A DNA stretch of 64,000 bases from Stutzerimonas degradans (GCF_024448505.1 NZ_JAMOHV010000001.1:62001-126000), one strand, 5' to 3'. Numbered from the stretch's first letter, positions 7,985 to 17,686 are shown. Made by a program: numbers and translations. Notes: generated by a model from the letters alone, not told the origin.

Positions 7985-9184
7985 ATGCGCCCGATCCTCG
8001 TGCTGCTGCACCGCTACGTCGGCCTTGCGACCGCGCTGTTCCTGTTTCTCGCCGGCCTCACCGGCAGCGTGCTGGCCTTCCATCACGAGCTGGACGAGTG
8101 GTTGAACCCGGAGTTCTACCACACCGCAAGCGAGGGGCCTGTGTTGGCGCCGGGCACGCTGGTCGAGCGGGTCGAGGCGGCCAACCCGCGCCTGCAGGTC
8201 TGGTACATGGAGTTCGCGGACGAGCCGGGCCACGCCGCGCTGCTGGCCCTGGTGCCGCGCAACGATCCGGTCAGCGGCAAGCCCTTTGCCGAGCGCCCGG
8301 TGGTGCATTACCTCGACACCGTGACCGGCGAGACGGTGGGCACGCGCTACTGGGGCGAGTGCTGCTTCTCGCGCAAGAATCTGGTGCCGTTCCTGCTCGA
8401 GTTCCACTACAACCTGGCGCTGCCCGGCAACTGGGGGCTGTGGCTGATGGGCCTGGTGGCGATCGCCTGGGTGATCGACTGCCTGGTCTCGCTGCTGCTG
8501 ACCTTGCCGCGCGGGCGGCCGTTCTTCGGCAAGTGGTGGACGGCGTGGAAGATCAAGCGCCAGCGCCTCAACCACGACGTGCACCGCGCCGGCGGCCTGT
8601 GGCTGTGGCTGCTGCTGACGCCGGTGGCGGTCAGCAGCGTGGCGATGAACCTGCCGGAGCAGGTGTTCAAACCGGTGGTTTCGCTGTTCTCGCCCGTGGA
8701 GCTGAGCGTCTATGAGGCGCGTGGCCGCCTGCCGGCCGATCAGCTGGGCAGCACCGCCTACGACTTCCATCAGGCCTACGACTACGCCATGCAGCACGCC
8801 GCGACGCTGGGCCTGAGCGAGCCGATCACCGAGCTGTACTACAGCTTCGAGTACAACTTCTACGGCGCCGGTTTCGGTGCGCACGACAGCAACCAGGGCA
8901 ACGCCTGGCTGTTCTTCCACGGCACCGACGGCACCCGTCTGCTCGGCCAGGAGATTCCCGGCCAGGGCACGCTGGGCCAGCAGTTCCACCTGCTGCAACC
9001 GGCGATCCACGGCGGACGCATCCTCGGCCTGCCGGGGCGCATCCTGATCGCCGTTCTCGGTGTGGCGATTGCCGTGCTATCGGTGACCGGCGTGGTGATC
9101 TGGTGGCGCAAGCGCCGCGCGCGGCAGCACGCGGCGCTTGCGGCGGGAAGTAGAGCTGGCGGTCTGAGCAGGAGCGTCGAGTAG
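7985..9184 (+). CDS. PepSY-associated transmembrane protein (probable siderophore-iron reductase)
   Basis: A 399-residue inner-membrane protein of the PepSY_TM family. It has membrane segments near residues 8-32, 148-172, 205-230 and 355-378, with the periplasmic PepSY-like loops between them; LHRYVGLATALFLFLAGLTGSVLAF at the N-terminus and the later LNHDVHRAGGLWLW (conserved His) are family hallmarks. Such proteins are regularly found beside TonB receptors, and some are ferric-siderophore reductases in the periplasm. Here it lies 68 bases after the receptor. The reductase role is inferred from context. Confidence 0.85.
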   Translation: MRPILVLLHRYVGLATALFLFLAGLTGSVLAFHHELDEWLNPEFYHTASEGPVLAPGTLVERVEAANPRLQVWYMEFADEPGHAALLALVPRNDPVSGKPFAERPVVHYLDTVTGETVGTRYWGECCFSRKNLVPFLLEFHYNLALPGNWGLWLMGLVAIAWVIDCLVSLLLTLPRGRPFFGKWWTAWKIKRQRLNHDVHRAGGLWLWLLLTPVAVSSVAMNLPEQVFKPVVSLFSPVELSVYEARGRLPADQLGSTAYDFHQAYDYAMQHAATLGLSEPITELYYSFEYNFYGAGFGAHDSNQGNAWLFFHGTDGTRLLGQEIPGQGTLGQQFHLLQPAIHGGRILGLPGRILIAVLGVAIAVLSVTGVVIWWRKRRARQHAALAAGSRAGGLSRSVE

Positions 9185-9213
9185 GCAACGCTTTAACGAT
9201 CCAGCGCCGAGGC

Positions 9214-9609
9214 TCAGGACTGCGCCGCCACCTCGCAGCTCCACAGCTCCAGCGCCGGCCGGTCGGCGCGCGGCGGGCCGAGCCATTCGCTCAATGCGTG
9301 GCATTGCCCGTCGAAGCACAGCTGGTAGTCGCCGGCCTCTGGGGTGCGGCCGACGCGCAGTGGCTGCAGCGCCGGCACCTGGCGCCGGTAGTGCCAGGCG
9401 CCGTCGCGCAGTTCGGCACCTTGCGGCGCTTCCATGCCGGCCCCCGAACCCTTGATCCGCGCTTCGCCGAGCAGCAGGCCGTCCGCCGTGACGCGGTAAT
9501 CCTCCTCCCAGCGGATCTTCTCAATGGTGTGATTCCACGCCAGGGTGAAGGCGGGTGTGGGCAGTTGCGCCCACACCACCCCGGCCAGGCCCAGACAGAG
9601 GCCGATCAC
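9214..9609 (-). CDS. DUF1850 protein of the TRAP-TAXI transporter
   Basis: A 131-residue protein with an N-terminal hydrophobic/signal segment and the DUF1850 pattern FTLAWNHTIEKIRWEEDYRV and a C-terminal LELWSC. It starts with GTG at 9609, overlapping the stop of the TRAP permease by four bases (GTGA), so translation is coupled. DUF1850 proteins are known to occur next to fused TRAP-TAXI permeases; their role is unknown but is presumably tied to that transporter. It is the last gene of the unit and convergent with the PepSY gene. Confidence 0.85.
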   Translation of the reverse strand: MIGLCLGLAGVVWAQLPTPAFTLAWNHTIEKIRWEEDYRVTADGLLLGEARIKGSGAGMEAPQGAELRDGAWHYRRQVPALQPLRVGRTPEAGDYQLCFDGQCHALSEWLGPPRADRPALELWSCEVAAQS

Positions 9610-11633
9610 GCCGTCGCCAGCCGCTCGGTGCGACGGGCACGCCAGATATGCTGCGCCACCAGCGCAATGCCCAGCACGAAGCCGATTTCATCACTGACCG
9701 GCATGGCCAGAATCAGCGCGACGCCAGCGGCGAACGCCCACAGGCGCTCCCAGATCGGCATGCGCAGGCTCAGGTGGCCGGTAACCGCCATGCCCCACAG
9801 GCACACCGCGAAGACCGTCTTGACCACCATGTACGCCGTGGCCAGCCAGCTGTCGCCCTGCATCATCAGCGCCGGGTCGTAGACGGCCATGAACGGCACC
9901 ACGAACCCGGCGGCGGCGATGCGGATCGCCCACAGGCTGATCTTGAAGCCGTTCTCGCGCGCGATCGGTGCCGCGGCGAAGCAGGCGAGTGCGACCGGCG
10001 GCGTCAGGTCGGCCATCAGCCCGAAGTAGAAGACGAACATGTGCGAGACGATCAGCGGCACGCCCAACTGCTCCAGCGCCGGCGCGGCGATGGCGCTGGT
10101 GATGATGTAGTTGGGAATCGTCGGAATGCCCATGCCCAGCACCAGGCAGGTCAGCATCGTCAGTAGCAGCGAGAGGAACAGGTTGTTCTCGCCGATGGCC
10201 AGGATGTAGCCGGCGAAGGTACTGGCGATGCCGGTCAGCGAAACGATGCCGATGATCACCCCCACCAGCACACAGGCGATACCCACCGGGATCGCGTGGC
10301 GTGCGCCCTCGACCAGGGCGTACAGGCAGGCGCGCAGGGTGTCGTGACCGCCCTTGATGAACCAGCAGGCCACCACCAGCGCACCGATGACGCCGAAGAT
10401 CACTCCGATGCCGAGCTGGAAGAAGCCGGCGCAGAGCACGCCCAGGGCGATCCAGAACACCGCGCGCAGCCAGAAGCTGTTGGCCTTGAGGATGATCGCC
10501 GAGCCGAGGATGACGATGGCCGTCAGCGCAAGGCCCACCGTGCCGGAGAACATCGGCGTACGGCCGGAAAACAGCAGGAACACCAGCACCGCCAGCGGCA
10601 CCAGCAGGAACCAGCGCTCCTTGACCGATGCCCAGGCGCTCGGGCACTGGTCCTTCGGCAGGCCCTTGAGGCCCTTGCTGCGCGCCTCCAGGTGCACGAT
10701 CCAGAACACCGCGAAGAAGTACAGCATCGCCGGAATCAGCGCTGCCTTGGCGACTTCCACGTACGGCACGTTGATGGTTTCGGCCATGATGAAGGCGACC
10801 GCGCCCATCACCGGCGGCATGATCTGCCCACCCATGCTCGCGGTGGCTTCCACCGCGCCGGCAAAGGCCGGCTTGTAGCCGAAGCGCTTCATCAGCGGGA
10901 TGGTGAACTGGCCGGTGGTGACCACGTTGGCCACACCCGAGCCGGTGATCGTGCCCATCAGCGCCGAGGACACCACCGAGACCTTGGCCGGGCCGCCGGT
11001 CTTGTGCCCGAACAGGCCCATCGCGAAGTCGGTGAACAGCTTGATCATCCCGGCCTGCTCGAGGAACGAGCCGAACAGGATGAACAGGAAAATGTAGGTC
11101 GCCGAGACGTAGGTCGGCGTGCCGTAGAACCCTTCGGTACCGAACGACAGCTGGTTGATGATTTGGTCGAAGCCGTAGCCGCGGTGGGCGAAGTCGCCCG
11201 GCAAGTATTCGCCGAACAGCCCGTAGGCCAGGAACAGCGCGCAGATCAGCGGCAGGGCGATACCCATCACCCGGCGCCCGGCCTCGAATACCAGCACGGT
11301 GAGGGTGATGCCGACGATCAGGTCGGTCTGCGTCAGGTCACCGGAGCGTTGCACCAGATCGGCCTCGAAGTACCACTGGTAGAACGCCGTGGCCATGCCG
11401 GCCAGGCCCAGCAGCCAGGCCATCGGCTGCCACGGGCGGTCGTTGCCGCGCGCCGGGTAGCAGAGGAACACCATCAGCAGCAGGAAACCGACGTGGCCGG
11501 CGCGCAGTACCTGGCTGGACACCGGGTGGAAGGCCGCGGTGATGATCTGATAGGTGGAAAACAGCAGGGCCGTGTAGAACAGCGCCTTCGGCCATTCGCT
11601 GGGGCTGGCGTGCAGGCCTTTGGATTCGCTCAT
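9606..11633 (-). CDS. TRAP transporter permease, fused 4TM/12TM (DctQM type)
   Basis: A 675-residue polytopic inner-membrane protein in which the small DctQ-like part is fused to the large DctM-like part, as in TAXI-type TRAP systems. Typical pieces are GSFLEQAGMIKLFTDFAMGLFGHKTGGPAKVSVVSS, TGSGVANVVTTGQFTIPLMKRFGY and MGGQIMPPVMGAVAF, each a known conserved loop of the large subunit (split here for reading). It imports a solute, delivered by the TAXI binding protein, using an ion gradient. GGAGAG precedes the ATG. It lies between the binding-protein gene and DUF1850. The substrate is not visible. Confidence 0.93.
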   Translation of the reverse strand: MSESKGLHASPSEWPKALFYTALLFSTYQIITAAFHPVSSQVLRAGHVGFLLLMVFLCYPARGNDRPWQPMAWLLGLAGMATAFYQWYFEADLVQRSGDLTQTDLIVGITLTVLVFEAGRRVMGIALPLICALFLAYGLFGEYLPGDFAHRGYGFDQIINQLSFGTEGFYGTPTYVSATYIFLFILFGSFLEQAGMIKLFTDFAMGLFGHKTGGPAKVSVVSSALMGTITGSGVANVVTTGQFTIPLMKRFGYKPAFAGAVEATASMGGQIMPPVMGAVAFIMAETINVPYVEVAKAALIPAMLYFFAVFWIVHLEARSKGLKGLPKDQCPSAWASVKERWFLLVPLAVLVFLLFSGRTPMFSGTVGLALTAIVILGSAIILKANSFWLRAVFWIALGVLCAGFFQLGIGVIFGVIGALVVACWFIKGGHDTLRACLYALVEGARHAIPVGIACVLVGVIIGIVSLTGIASTFAGYILAIGENNLFLSLLLTMLTCLVLGMGIPTIPNYIITSAIAAPALEQLGVPLIVSHMFVFYFGLMADLTPPVALACFAAAPIARENGFKISLWAIRIAAAGFVVPFMAVYDPALMMQGDSWLATAYMVVKTVFAVCLWGMAVTGHLSLRMPIWERLWAFAAGVALILAMPVSDEIGFVLGIALVAQHIWRARRTERLATA

Positions 11634-11739
11634 GGAGAACTCTCCGGAACAGCGGCTTCAAGCGTCGGGGCTTCAAGCGGACGATGCGGGGGACGCTGCC
11701 CGTGGCGCGGGCAGCGTGTCATTGCGGGTTCCGCAAGGG

Positions 11740-11776
11740 CCGCCGGCCACCGGCTGCATCGCGCGGTGGCTGGCGG
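11740..11776 (-). promoter_or_regulatory. Intercistronic hairpin between TAXI binding-protein and permease genes
   Basis: A 13-bp stem with one mismatch (CCGCCAGCCACCG with CGGTGGCCGGCGG, read on the minus strand) closes an 11-base loop, nine bases past the stop of the binding-protein gene. There is no T-tract. Such structures often protect the upstream mRNA, giving more binding protein than permease. The structure is seen; the role is inferred. Confidence 0.5.
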
Positions 11777-11785
11777 CGGACGTGC

Positions 11786-12739
11786 TTACTTGAGCACGCC
11801 GGCTTCCTTGTAGAAACGCTCGGCGCCCGGATGCAGCGGGATCGGCAGGCCTTCGGTGGCGGTCTCCAGCTTGATGTCCTTGGCCGCGGAGTGCGAACTG
11901 ACCAGGCGATCGAGGTTGTCGAACATCAGCTTGGTCATCTGATAGGCCACCTCGTCGGACACCTTGTCGTGGCTGACCAGGATGTTGGTGATCGCCGCGG
12001 TCGGCACGTCGGCGTCCTGGCCGTCGTAGGTACCGGCCGGGATCACCTTGGCCTGATAGGCGCTGCTGCCGATCTTCTCCACCACCTCGGCCGGGATCGC
12101 CACGAAGGTGATCGGCACCATCGACGCCAGGTCGCGGATCGCCGCCATGCCCAGGCCCGAGGACTGCAGCGTGGCATCCAGCTGGCGGTTCTTGATCAGC
12201 TCGACCGACTCGGCGTAGGGCATGAATTCCACCCGGCCCATGTCCTCGTAGCTCAGCCCGGCGGCCTTGAAGATGGCGCGGGCGTTCAGCTCGGTGCCGG
12301 ACTTCGGCGCGCCGACGGAGATGCGCTTGCCCTTGAGGTCTTCCAGCGTCTTGATGCCCGATTCCTGGCTGGCGACGATCTGAATGTAGTTCGGGTAGGT
12401 CGCGGCGATGGCACGCAGGCGCTTGAGCGGCGCCTTGAAGCCGGCATCCTCGACGCCGTTCCAGGCATCGTCCACCGAATCACCGAGGGCGAACGCCAGT
12501 TCGCCGCGCCCGGCCTGCAGCAGGTTGAGGTTTTCCACCGAGGCCTTGGTCGCCTGCACCGACGTCTTGGCGCCGTCGATCTTGTTGTACTGCTGCGACA
12601 GCGCCACGCCGATGGGGTAGTACACCCCGCTGGTGCCGCCGGTGAGGATGTTGATGAAGGTCGGCGCGGCGACGGCCGCGGTGCTGGCCGTGAAGGCTGC
12701 GGCGGCAGCCAGCAGGCTGATGCGCTTGGTCAGTCTCAT
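11786..12739 (-). CDS. TAXI-family TRAP transporter solute-binding protein
   Basis: A 317-residue periplasmic binding protein. It has a signal peptide (MRLTKRISLLAAAAAFTASTAAVAA) followed by the TAXI hallmark INILTGGTSGVYYPIGVALS and a C-terminal lobe ending HPGAERFYKEAG. The ATG at 12739 is preceded by GGAG at good spacing and gives the signal peptide its normal position; the open frame runs 61 codons further upstream without such support. It captures the solute for the permease encoded 152 bases downstream. The ligand is unknown; glutamate-like or dicarboxylate ligands occur in the family. Confidence 0.93.
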   Translation of the reverse strand: MRLTKRISLLAAAAAFTASTAAVAAPTFINILTGGTSGVYYPIGVALSQQYNKIDGAKTSVQATKASVENLNLLQAGRGELAFALGDSVDDAWNGVEDAGFKAPLKRLRAIAATYPNYIQIVASQESGIKTLEDLKGKRISVGAPKSGTELNARAIFKAAGLSYEDMGRVEFMPYAESVELIKNRQLDATLQSSGLGMAAIRDLASMVPITFVAIPAEVVEKIGSSAYQAKVIPAGTYDGQDADVPTAAITNILVSHDKVSDEVAYQMTKLMFDNLDRLVSSHSAAKDIKLETATEGLPIPLHPGAERFYKEAGVLK

Positions 12740-13111
12740 GGTGTTTCTCCGTGTTGTTATTGGATTCGGGCGCTGTAGACCATAGGCGATCGGCGGCAAC
12801 CCTGCAGGTTGCCGGCGGACAGGAAAAGACGAGGCGGCGAGCGGAGGCTTCCCGGGGAAGCGGAGCGCGGCGTGCGGCTTTTCTTGTTCGTGTGATCGCA
12901 ACGGGCAGGAAGGCCTTTGCATGTGCTGTGCCAGCTAGCGCGAAGGCGCTATCTCGGGCGTGCGCGGCCGCTGCGGACTCCCGATAGGCGGAGAATCGCT
13001 CATGCTGCATCGGTGATCGGCGGATTCTTGCCGATACCCGGCGCGCCCGGCGGTGCTTGCGTGGCGCCGACGATGGATTAGAGTGGCGCCATCGTCCCTC
13101 CCGAGCCTGTC
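12740..13111. other. Gene-free divergent intergenic region
   Basis: A 372-base gap between the minus-strand TAXI gene and the plus-strand small secreted gene. It must hold the TAXI promoter. I could not pick a convincing -35/-10 pair, operator or RNA gene in it; short GC-rich inverted stretches are present but not distinctive. Confidence 0.4.
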
Positions 13112-13354
13112 ATGCGCCTGCTTCCGTTGTTCCTCTGCCTGTCGTTGCCGCTGCTGGCCGACGCCGCGCCGGCGCCGTACTACCAGTGGCAGAGCAAGCT
13201 CGACGGCACCGTCATCTGCCGCCAGACCTCCCCGGGCGAGGGCTGGCAGCGGCTCAACGAGCGCGCCTTCCGCGATCTCAACTGCTCGCTGCCCGCCGCG
13301 CGGGTCGAACGGCCCAGTACAGTTCCGGGTTTCCGGCCGCAGCCGGGGCGCTAG
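13112..13354 (+). CDS. Small secreted protein, function unknown
   Basis: An 80-residue protein with a signal peptide (MRLLPLFLCLSLPLLADAAP) and a mature part of about 60 residues containing YYQWQSKLDGTVICRQTSPGEGW and a second Cys, so one disulfide is possible. The YxWxxxDGxxxC pattern recalls short periplasmic proteins common in Pseudomonas, but I do not recognise a named family. Coding bias fits the surrounding genes. It ends just before a block of palindromic repeats and is convergent with phnP. Confidence 0.55.
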   Translation: MRLLPLFLCLSLPLLADAAPAPYYQWQSKLDGTVICRQTSPGEGWQRLNERAFRDLNCSLPAARVERPSTVPGFRPQPGR

Positions 13355-13391
13355 CCGGCGTCAGCCCGGAATCCGCTCCATGCTTCATGGC

Positions 13392-13572
13392 CGTAGGGTG
13401 GAAAATCGCGCAGCGTTTTCCACGCGTCGGAGGCCCTGCCCGACGTTTCGCCATGCAACGGACCCATGGTGGATAAGCTTCGCGTTATCCACCCTACGAC
13501 CGCCATCACCATCGCCATCGCCATCGGATTGGCACTCGTAGGGTGGAAAATCGCGCAGCGTTTTCCACGCGT
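13392..13572. repeat. Palindromic repeat cluster A (three units)
   Basis: Three copies of a short palindromic element sit in the gap between convergent genes. Unit 1 (13392-13427) and unit 3 (13537-13572) are identical over 36 bases: CGTAGGGTGG, then GTGGAAAA mirrored as TTTTCCAC around a 9-base centre. Unit 2 (13468-13498) is inverted, with ATAA/TTAT instead of AAAA/TTTT, and ends CCACCCTACG. The same family recurs at 37.4 and 61.0 kb. A short CATCACCATCGCC-type triplet run lies at 13504-13526. Confidence 0.85.
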
Positions 13573-13635
13573 TGCGAGCAGGCGGCTCGGTGTTTCTCCC
13601 ACCTCGGGTCCATGGAAACGCCTATCTGCGAAGCG

Positions 13636-14385
13636 CTAGAGCATCATGCCGTCGTACGCCAGCCGCACGTTGCCTGGCAGTTCCCGTGGCTGTTCCATCA
13701 GCCAGGCATCCAGCGCATGACCGACGTGGGTCAGCACGGCCTGTGCCGGCTGCAGTGCTTCGACGCTCTGCAACGCGCGGGTCAGGTCGTTGTGATTGCG
13801 CGGCGGCGGTTCCTGCGGCGGCTGCGAGCAATCGAGCACCAGCACGTCGAGCGCGATGCCCTGCAGGTAGGCGCGGGTGTCGTCCGGCAGGCCGAGGGTG
13901 TCGGTGAGATAGGCGATCTTGCGCCCGACGCCTTCGAGCAGGTAGCCGAATGTCGGCTTCGAGTGCTGCAGCGGCAGCGCCGTGACGCGCAGCGTGCCCA
14001 GCGCACGGCGCTCGAAGGCGGCGAACGGCTGGCTGAAATCGAGGATGCCCGGGTGCTTGTAGAGATCGGCGAAGCCCGCGGGATCGTCCGGGCCGTGTAC
14101 CGGAATGCGCAGCCCGGTGCCCCAGCGCAGCTGCAGCAGACCCTGGGCGTGGTCGGCGTGGTAGTGCGTCTGCAGGATGCCGCTGAGGCTACCGGGGACG
14201 AAGCGCTCGCCGAGATCGGTCAGGCCGCTGTCGAGCAGCCAGCGCTGGCCGGCGCATTCGATCAGTGCGCAGCACGGACCGCGGCGATAGGCCGGTTCGC
14301 GCCAGGCGCGGGCGCAGGCCGGGCAGCCGCAGTTGTACACCGGCAGCTGCGCGGCATCGCCGGTGCCGAGCAGGGTCAGCCGCAT
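13636..14385 (-). CDS. phnP: Phosphoribosyl 1,2-cyclic phosphodiesterase PhnP
   Basis: A 249-residue metallo-beta-lactamase-fold enzyme. The metal-binding motif HYHADH is at residues 74-79, further His/Asp ligands follow (LTHVGH near the end), and an N-terminal CGCPAC cluster matches the extra zinc site of PhnP. It opens 5-phosphoribosyl 1,2-cyclic phosphate, the product of C-P lyase, to ribose 1,5-bisphosphate in the cytoplasm. It is the last gene of the phn operon and overlaps phnN by ten bases. Confidence 0.93.
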   Translation of the reverse strand: MRLTLLGTGDAAQLPVYNCGCPACARAWREPAYRRGPCCALIECAGQRWLLDSGLTDLGERFVPGSLSGILQTHYHADHAQGLLQLRWGTGLRIPVHGPDDPAGFADLYKHPGILDFSQPFAAFERRALGTLRVTALPLQHSKPTFGYLLEGVGRKIAYLTDTLGLPDDTRAYLQGIALDVLVLDCSQPPQEPPPRNHNDLTRALQSVEALQPAQAVLTHVGHALDAWLMEQPRELPGNVRLAYDGMML

Positions 14386-14930
14386 TGGCGGTGCTCGTCG
14401 AGCAGCTGCAGCAGGCGTTCGACGCTGCTGGTCAGCGAGGCGGAATTGTCCAGGCGGATGTAGTCGTCCAGCTCGCCGCTGAACAGCGCGTTGCGCGCCA
14501 GTCGCGCCTCGATCTGCTCCGGGGTTTCCCGTCCGCGATTCAGCAGGCGCTCGCGCAGCACGTCCTGCTCGACGGTCAGCAGCACCGCCAGCAGGTCCGG
14601 GTAGCGCTGGCGCGCCTCGGCCAGGTAACCACGCGAGCCATTGACCAGCACATCCTCGCCGGCCGCCAGCCAGGCGTCGATCTCGGCGCGGATGCCATAG
14701 GCCAGCCCGTTGGCGCGCCAGGCGAGGGCGAAGGCCTGCTCGGCCTCCATCCGCGCGAACTCTTCGGCGCTCACCGAATGCGCGGCTTCGCCGACCGCCT
14801 CGGCCGAACGGGTGATGACCCGCCGGGCGATGCGCACGCCACGCTCGGCGAGCGGCGCGCGGGCAGCGTCGAGCAGGCTGTCCTTGCCGGCGCCGGAAGG
14901 GCCGATCAGGTAGATCAGGCGGCCTTGCAT
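14376..14930 (-). CDS. phnN: Ribose 1,5-bisphosphate phosphokinase PhnN
   Basis: A 184-residue kinase related to guanylate kinase, with Walker A GPSGAGKDS near residues 9-17 and RRVITRSA... further on. It phosphorylates ribose 1,5-bisphosphate to PRPP, returning C-P lyase carbon to nucleotide metabolism. The ATG at 14930 places the P-loop at the usual distance from the N-terminus; the open frame extends 31 codons upstream without support. A 92-base gap separates it from phnM, the largest gap in the C-P lyase half of the operon. Confidence 0.93.
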   Translation of the reverse strand: MQGRLIYLIGPSGAGKDSLLDAARAPLAERGVRIARRVITRSAEAVGEAAHSVSAEEFARMEAEQAFALAWRANGLAYGIRAEIDAWLAAGEDVLVNGSRGYLAEARQRYPDLLAVLLTVEQDVLRERLLNRGRETPEQIEARLARNALFSGELDDYIRLDNSASLTSSVERLLQLLDEHRQCG

Positions 14931-15022
14931 CAGATCACCTCCATCAGCACAAGAACGCGAACGTGCCGGCATCGTAGCGGTAACCCGCCCGGCAGGGGCC
15001 AGCATTGCACGACGCGACTGCA

Positions 15023-16168
15023 TCAGAACACCCTCCGGCCCTGGCGCCAGACCTGGCCGATCACCGGCTGGCCCTTGTGCACCTGCGCCTGCACCAGATC
15101 CGCGCGCAGGCCGACGACGATCTCGCCGCGATCATCCAGCCCGGCCGCGCGTGCCGGCGCCAGGCTGATGGTGGCGATGGCGCGCGACAGGTTGTAGCCG
15201 TTGTCCTGTTCGGCCAGGCCCAGCGCGGCCTGCAGCAGGCTGGCCGGGTAGTAGTCGCTGGAGAGGATGTCCAGCACGCCACGCCGGGCCAGATCGGCAG
15301 CGGCGATATTGCCCGAGTGCGAGCCGCCACGGACGATGTTCGGCGCGCCCATCAGCACCTTCAGCCCGCGCGCGTGGCTGGCCTCGGCGGCTTCGAAGGT
15401 GGTCGGGAATTCGGCGATGGCCATGCCGTAGCCGGCCGATTCCTCGACATGATCGAGCGTCGCGTCGTCGTGGCTGGCCAGCGCCAGTTCGCGGCTGTGA
15501 CAGATATCGACGATGGCGGCGCGCTGCTGGTCGCTGTGCCGCGCCGAGTTGGCCAGCTGCTCGGTGACGAAGGCATCCATCTCCGCCGGGCTCAGGTGGT
15601 ACTTGCCCATGTAGTACTCGCGGTGCTTCTCCATGCGCGCGAACTGGCGCTGGCCCGGCGCGTGGTCCATCACCGAGACCAGCTGCACCAGCGGCTGCTC
15701 GACCAGCTCGCGGAACAGCTCCAGGCACTGCGGGTGGCTGACTTCGCAGCGCAGGTGCAGGCGGTGTTCGGCGCGGGTCTGCCCGGCCGCCTCGGCCTCG
15801 GCGATGGCCTCGAGCATCACCCCGAGCTGCTGCATGCGCTTGCCCTTGGGATTGATATCGCCGATCGACAGCGCATCGAACACCGTAGTGATGCCGGCGG
15901 CGACGATCTGTGCGTCATGGGTCAGCACCGCCGAGGCGGACGGCCAGTCCACGCCAGGACGCGGGCTCATGTGCTTTTCCAGGTTGTCGGTGTGCAGTTC
16001 CACCAGCCCCGGCAGCAGAAGATCGCCGCCCAGGTCCTGGGCCTGCGGCAGGCTGCTGGCGCCCTCGCTGATGTCGGCGATGACACCGTCGCGGATCAGC
16101 AGGCTGCCGTGGATCACCTGATCGGCCAGCACCAGTCGGGCGTTGCTGAGTATCTGTTCAGCTGGCAT
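15023..16168 (-). CDS. phnM: RPnTP diphosphatase PhnM (amidohydrolase family)
   Basis: A 381-residue metal-dependent hydrolase of the amidohydrolase superfamily, with [20 protein letters not shown], the conserved early metal-ligand region of PhnM, and [10 protein letters not shown] near the C-terminus. It converts alpha-D-ribose 1-alkylphosphonate 5-triphosphate to the 5-phosphate plus pyrophosphate, the step between the PhnGHIL products and PhnJ. It overlaps phnL by 11 bases. Confidence 0.95.
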   Translation of the reverse strand: MPAEQILSNARLVLADQVIHGSLLIRDGVIADISEGASSLPQAQDLGGDLLLPGLVELHTDNLEKHMSPRPGVDWPSASAVLTHDAQIVAAGITTVFDALSIGDINPKGKRMQQLGVMLEAIAEAEAAGQTRAEHRLHLRCEVSHPQCLELFRELVEQPLVQLVSVMDHAPGQRQFARMEKHREYYMGKYHLSPAEMDAFVTEQLANSARHSDQQRAAIVDICHSRELALASHDDATLDHVEESAGYGMAIAEFPTTFEAAEASHARGLKVLMGAPNIVRGGSHSGNIAAADLARRGVLDILSSDYYPASLLQAALGLAEQDNGYNLSRAIATISLAPARAAGLDDRGEIVVGLRADLVQAQVHKGQPVIGQVWRQGRRVF

Positions 16169-16862
16169 GGGCCAGGTCCTCCTGCGTCATGTCCAGGTAA
16201 CGATCGGCGACTGCCTCGCGGATTGCGCGATCGTGGAAGATGCCGATCAGCGCGCTGCCGGCGGCCTTGGCCTCGTCGATCAGTTCCAGCACCACGCCGG
16301 CGTTGGCTTCGTCCAGCGAGGCGGTGGGCTCGTCGAGCAGCAGCACCGGCCAGCTGACCATGAAGCCGCGGGCCAGGTTGACGCGTTGCTGCTCGCCGCC
16401 GGAAAAGGTGCCGGGGGCGAGCTGCCAGAGCCGTTCGGGAATGTTCAGTCGGGTCAGCAGGGCCTTGGCCCGCGCCTCGGCATCGGCACGGCTCCAGCCG
16501 CGCGCCAGCGCCGGCTCCATCACCACCTCCAGCGCCGGCACCCGCGGGATCACCCGCAGGAACTGGCTGACGTAGCCCAGTGTCTGCCGGCGCACGGCGA
16601 GTACCTGGCGTGGCTCGGCACCGACCAGCTCCAGCCAGTCGCCGGCGTGGCGGATACGGATGCTGCCGCCGGCCGGCAGGTAGTTGCCGTACAGCGTGCG
16701 CAACAGGGTCGACTTGCCGGCGCCGGACTGACCGTGCAGCACCAGGCATTCGCCAGCGGCGACGGTGAAGTTCAGCCCGCGCAGCACCTGCAGGCTGACG
16801 CCGTGCTGCTGGTGCAGGGTGAAAGTCTTGGCGAGGTCGCGGACCTCGATCAGCGTGTTCAT
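16158..16862 (-). CDS. phnL: C-P lyase ABC-type subunit PhnL
   Basis: A 234-residue ABC ATPase-like protein with Walker [10 protein letters not shown], signature [14 protein letters not shown] and Walker [14 protein letters not shown]. The stretch [19 protein letters not shown] is diagnostic of PhnL. It is needed with PhnG, PhnH and PhnI to attach phosphonates to ribose from ATP. The start at 16862 has AAGGAAT upstream and matches the usual PhnL N-terminus; an in-frame ATG at 16877 is the alternative. It is cytoplasmic and not a transporter subunit in spite of its fold. Confidence 0.95.
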   Translation of the reverse strand: MNTLIEVRDLAKTFTLHQQHGVSLQVLRGLNFTVAAGECLVLHGQSGAGKSTLLRTLYGNYLPAGGSIRIRHAGDWLELVGAEPRQVLAVRRQTLGYVSQFLRVIPRVPALEVVMEPALARGWSRADAEARAKALLTRLNIPERLWQLAPGTFSGGEQQRVNLARGFMVSWPVLLLDEPTASLDEANAGVVLELIDEAKAAGSALIGIFHDRAIREAVADRYLDMTQEDLAHAS

Positions 16863-16873
16863 GGCGGATTCCT

Positions 16874-17686
16874 TCATGGCTGCAGCACCGAGGACACCAG
16901 CAGCTGCGTATAGGGATGCTGCGGGTCGTCGAGGATCTGGTCGGTCAGGCCGGCCTCCACCACCCGCGAGCGGCGCATCACCATCAGCCGGTCGGCCAGG
17001 AGGCGTGCCACGGCGAGGTCGTGGGTCACGATCACCACCGCCAGATCCAGCTCGCGCACCAGCCCGCGCAGGAGGTCGAGCAGGCGTGCCTGCACCGACA
17101 CGTCGAGGCCGCCGGTGGGTTCGTCCATGAACACCAGCTTCGGACTGGAGACCAGATTGCGGGCGATCTGCAGACGCTGCTGCATGCCGCCGGAGAAGGT
17201 CCGCGGCAGGTCGTCGATGCGCGCCGGGTCGATCTCCACCTGTTGCAGCCAGTCCAGCCCGGCGGCGCGCAGCTGGCCGTAATGACGAACGCCCTGGGCC
17301 ATCAGCCGCTCGCCGATGTTGGCGCCGGCGGAAACGCCCATGCGCAGGCCGTCGCGCGGGTTCTGTTCGACGAAGCCCCACTCGGTGCGCAGCAGCGTGC
17401 GCCGCTCGGCCTCGCTGGCGGCGTAGAGGTCGAGCCAGTCGCCGGCAGCGTCGCGGTAGAGCACCGTGCCGCGATCCGGCGGGCAGCGGCCGCAGAGCAG
17501 CGAGAGCAGGGTGGACTTGCCCGAGCCGGACTCGCCGACGATGCCCAGCACCTCGCCGGGGTAGAGGTCGAAGGACACGCCCTGGCAGCCCTTGTCCGGG
17601 CCGTACAGACGGGTCAGGTCGCGCACCGCGAACAGCGGCTCGGTGGCGACGCTCGCGGCGGGCAGCAATTGTTCGGCGGCACTCAT
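16874..17686 (-). CDS. phnK: C-P lyase ABC-type subunit PhnK
   Basis: A 270-residue ABC ATPase-like protein with Walker [10 protein letters not shown], signature [14 protein letters not shown], Walker [17 protein letters not shown] and an [10 protein letters not shown] segment that is diagnostic of PhnK. In E. coli PhnK binds the PhnGHIJ core complex. The start at 17686 overlaps the phnJ stop by four bases (ATGA), and an open-frame extension upstream runs antiparallel to phnJ and is rejected. It has a short N-terminal extension ([16 protein letters not shown]) before the ABC domain. Confidence 0.95.
   Translation of the reverse strand: MSAAEQLLPAASVATEPLFAVRDLTRLYGPDKGCQGVSFDLYPGEVLGIVGESGSGKSTLLSLLCGRCPPDRGTVLYRDAAGDWLDLYAASEAERRTLLRTEWGFVEQNPRDGLRMGVSAGANIGERLMAQGVRHYGQLRAAGLDWLQQVEIDPARIDDLPRTFSGGMQQRLQIARNLVSSPKLVFMDEPTGGLDVSVQARLLDLLRGLVRELDLAVVIVTHDLAVARLLADRLMVMRRSRVVEAGLTDQILDDPQHPYTQLLVSSVLQP

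Noticed and set aside
13504-13526. Triplet run CATCACCATCGCC as a microsatellite or CRISPR fragment
   Set aside because: Only a few imperfect units and no regular spacers; not an array.
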